Source: Pedobacter sp. ASV19 (GTDB lineage Bacteria; Bacteroidota; Bacteroidia; Sphingobacteriales; Sphingobacteriaceae). Taken from it: a stretch of DNA of 34,440 nucleotides. Positions 33,247 to 34,440 of this stretch are shown here, one piece after another. The position numbers and the translations under genes were made by a program. Positions within the stretch are counted from its first letter, which is position 1; each line of letters begins with the position of its first letter. The stretch covers positions 1 through 34,440 of the forward strand of contig NZ_JAELTV010000026.1 in the NCBI RefSeq assembly GCF_016429005.1, in the 5' to 3' direction. A model generated the notes under the pieces. The model saw only the letters and a program-made list of their open reading frames with translations, was not told where the DNA came from and searched no databases.

Positions 33247-34101
33247 ATGCAAAACGATATTGTAAGGAATAAATTATCGAAGAAGATAGGGGCATTAAGT
33301 CTTGATAAAGATGACTTGAGAAAGCTTTTGGATATTCTTCAACAGCGAGCCAAAACTGCCAGCGAAATTGAGTATAAGCGGTTTGAAGAAAAACAAGTTG
33401 AAAATTTAGAACAGGTGAAACATAACGTGGAGATATGCGCTACGTTAAAAATCACTGTTGTTGGTTTTAAAAGCGAGGAATTATTTGGAACTATTGAAGA
33501 TGTATTTGGTTCTGTTTCGTTTCCTGACAGTGTTAAAACCATTTACGTTAATAGTGATGTTGTTTATCGAGCTAATTTTAATTACTACCCGAACAATCAT
33601 TTTCAATTATACGTCGATTTTTCGAAACCTAAAGTCTTTGATTTTTCCTTTCAACCAAGTGACCGAACGCCAAACGATTCAGAATTCATTGTTCAGGGAG
33701 ATGATAGCATGTGGGTGAATGGGGTATTCCACGAAATTGATGCGTTTGTAGAAGACCGGCCATCTAAGGCCCCCAAAATTCATCGAGGCAGTGTGTATGA
33801 TATTTTGGTTTGGCTGGTTGGACTTCCATTAGGTTTTTATGTCTGTTATAAGTACGAGCTGTCACCTTTTATGGCTCCACAGGAAAGCTCTTTTTTGAAT
33901 AACCTGGCGATGACGTATTTTTTCTTCTTAAGCTTATTCCTGTTGAGAGTCTTATTCCATTATTTCAGGTGGGTATACCCAATGATTGAATATAAAAGCA
34001 AAAGGGATCAGTCTGCAGTTCATCAAGCTGCCGTGTTGTCCATAACTTTAGGTATCCTTGGAAAGGTTTTGTATGACGTTTTTCAAAATATCCTTAGATA
34101 A
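33247..34101 (+). CDS. Membrane protein with cytosolic N-terminal domain
   Basis: 284 aa. Residues 1-180 are soluble: a charged helical start, then a mixed domain with DSVKTIYVNSDVVYRANFNY. Three hydrophobic segments follow, about 184-203 (YDILVWLVGLPLGFYVCYKY), 219-239 (AMTYFFFLSLFLLRVLF) and 262-282 (AVLSITLGILGKVLYDVF). The HRGSVYD motif right before the first segment looks conserved-like. I do not recognise a named family. It sits alone at the end of the defence island, with its own promoter-like box. Its AT-rich coding sequence differs from the more GC-rich STAND genes next to it, suggesting separate acquisition. It may be another membrane-acting effector, or unrelated. Confidence 0.75.
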   Translation: MQNDIVRNKLSKKIGALSLDKDDLRKLLDILQQRAKTASEIEYKRFEEKQVENLEQVKHNVEICATLKITVVGFKSEELFGTIEDVFGSVSFPDSVKTIYVNSDVVYRANFNYYPNNHFQLYVDFSKPKVFDFSFQPSDRTPNDSEFIVQGDDSMWVNGVFHEIDAFVEDRPSKAPKIHRGSVYDILVWLVGLPLGFYVCYKYELSPFMAPQESSFLNNLAMTYFFFLSLFLLRVLFHYFRWVYPMIEYKSKRDQSAVHQAAVLSITLGILGKVLYDVFQNILR

Positions 34102-34440
34102 TTTGAGCGTGGCGCAGGAATGATTTTTCCTCTATAAATCAAACTTTCCACTCCTCATAACTCACACAAACGAAGCTAAAGGAACAACACAATTACCTAT
34201 GTTGGATTTAGAATGAAAATTAGAACTAAATCCAAATTCGGTACTTATTGCCAGTTCGGAACCGAACAGTGATTAGTAAATTAAATCATTTTTAATTGTT
34301 AAAGAAAATGATTATATTCACATATAGCAATTGCAGCTAAAAACGTACAAATTAAATGGTGAGCGATTAGGTGAGTCTAATTTTAAACCGCATAAAATAC
34401 TATTTAAACGCTGATTTTAGCACTAGGTACAAATCCCAGC
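34102..34440. other. Gene-free terminal stretch with inverted repeats
   Basis: No ORF is convincing in these 339 bases. Two perfect dyads stand out: TTGGATTTAG (34202-34211) with CTAAATCCAA (34226-34235), and the palindrome GTTCGGAACCGAAC (34254-34267). The last bases resemble a tRNA T-arm. The window ends here, so what follows is unknown. Confidence 0.5.
34423..34439 (+). other. tRNA T-arm-like sequence, possible att remnant
   Basis: CTAGGTACAAATCCCAG has the shape of a T-arm: a 5-bp stem with one A-C mismatch and a 7-base loop TACAAAT, against the usual TTCAAAT. No intact tRNA is found upstream. It could be a degenerate tRNA 3' end left by integration, or chance. Confidence 0.3.

Noticed and set aside
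33080-33265. 61-codon plus-strand ORF before the membrane protein gene
   Set aside because: AT-rich sequence across the promoter-like box and overlapping the real gene start out of frame; no sign of coding.

Overview
The window is an accessory region from a member of the Bacteroidota, most likely Sphingobacteriaceae or a relative. Three things point there: a BfmA/BtgA-type mobilization protein, a DUF5712-type relaxase and an RteC regulator, all typical of Bacteroidota conjugative or mobilizable elements; genes that mostly lack strong Shine-Dalgarno sites; and promoter-like boxes of the TAnnTTTG type. The first 74 bases are not biological. They are a C homopolymer (1-51) and the 19-bp Tn5/Nextera mosaic end (56-74), so the window begins at a contig end.

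Layout. (1) 75-4629: remnant of an integrative/mobilizable element, with a partial gene, a small hypothetical gene, relaxase, mobilization protein, a winged-helix protein, two excisionase-like HTH proteins and RteC. The intergenic DNA has hairpins, iterons and an operator-like dyad. (2) 4775-6370: a recombination scar. A DUF262-like gene fragment abuts a 3'-truncated CHC2 primase gene, which is preceded by a Toprim-like primase gene; a strong terminator closes the segment. (3) 6411-34101: a dense defence-type island.

The island has several modules. Minus strand 12524-6411: a glycosyltransferase-STAND NTPase-TPR fusion, a small ORF, a caspase-like protease with an RsiV/DUF3298-like C-terminus, and a DUF3800 protein. 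Minus strand 21808-12667: two tandem STAND NTPases with N-terminal PD-(D/E)xK-like domains, and a helical HEPN-like protein. Plus strand 21967-23193: a PutAbiC-type membrane protein. Plus strand 23486-26789: a tight four-gene cluster of two small membrane proteins, an AlbA_2/Schlafen-type protein and a HEPN protein with an R-N-x3-H motif. Minus strand 32821-26869: a STAND NTPase with a Cap4/DUF4297-like nuclease N-terminus and HEAT-like repeats, followed closely by a TIR-like protein. Plus strand 33247-34101: a membrane protein of unknown role.

The common theme is a large STAND sensor/switch ATPase, either fused to an effector domain (nuclease or glycosyltransferase) or next to a separate predicted effector (caspase, HEPN, TIR-like). 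The best candidate for an undescribed system is the glycosyltransferase-STAND protein with its caspase-RsiV-like neighbour. The second is the membrane/AlbA/HEPN operon. No integrase, tRNA gene, rRNA gene, CRISPR array or complete IS was found. Family assignments come from reading motifs by eye, with no database search.
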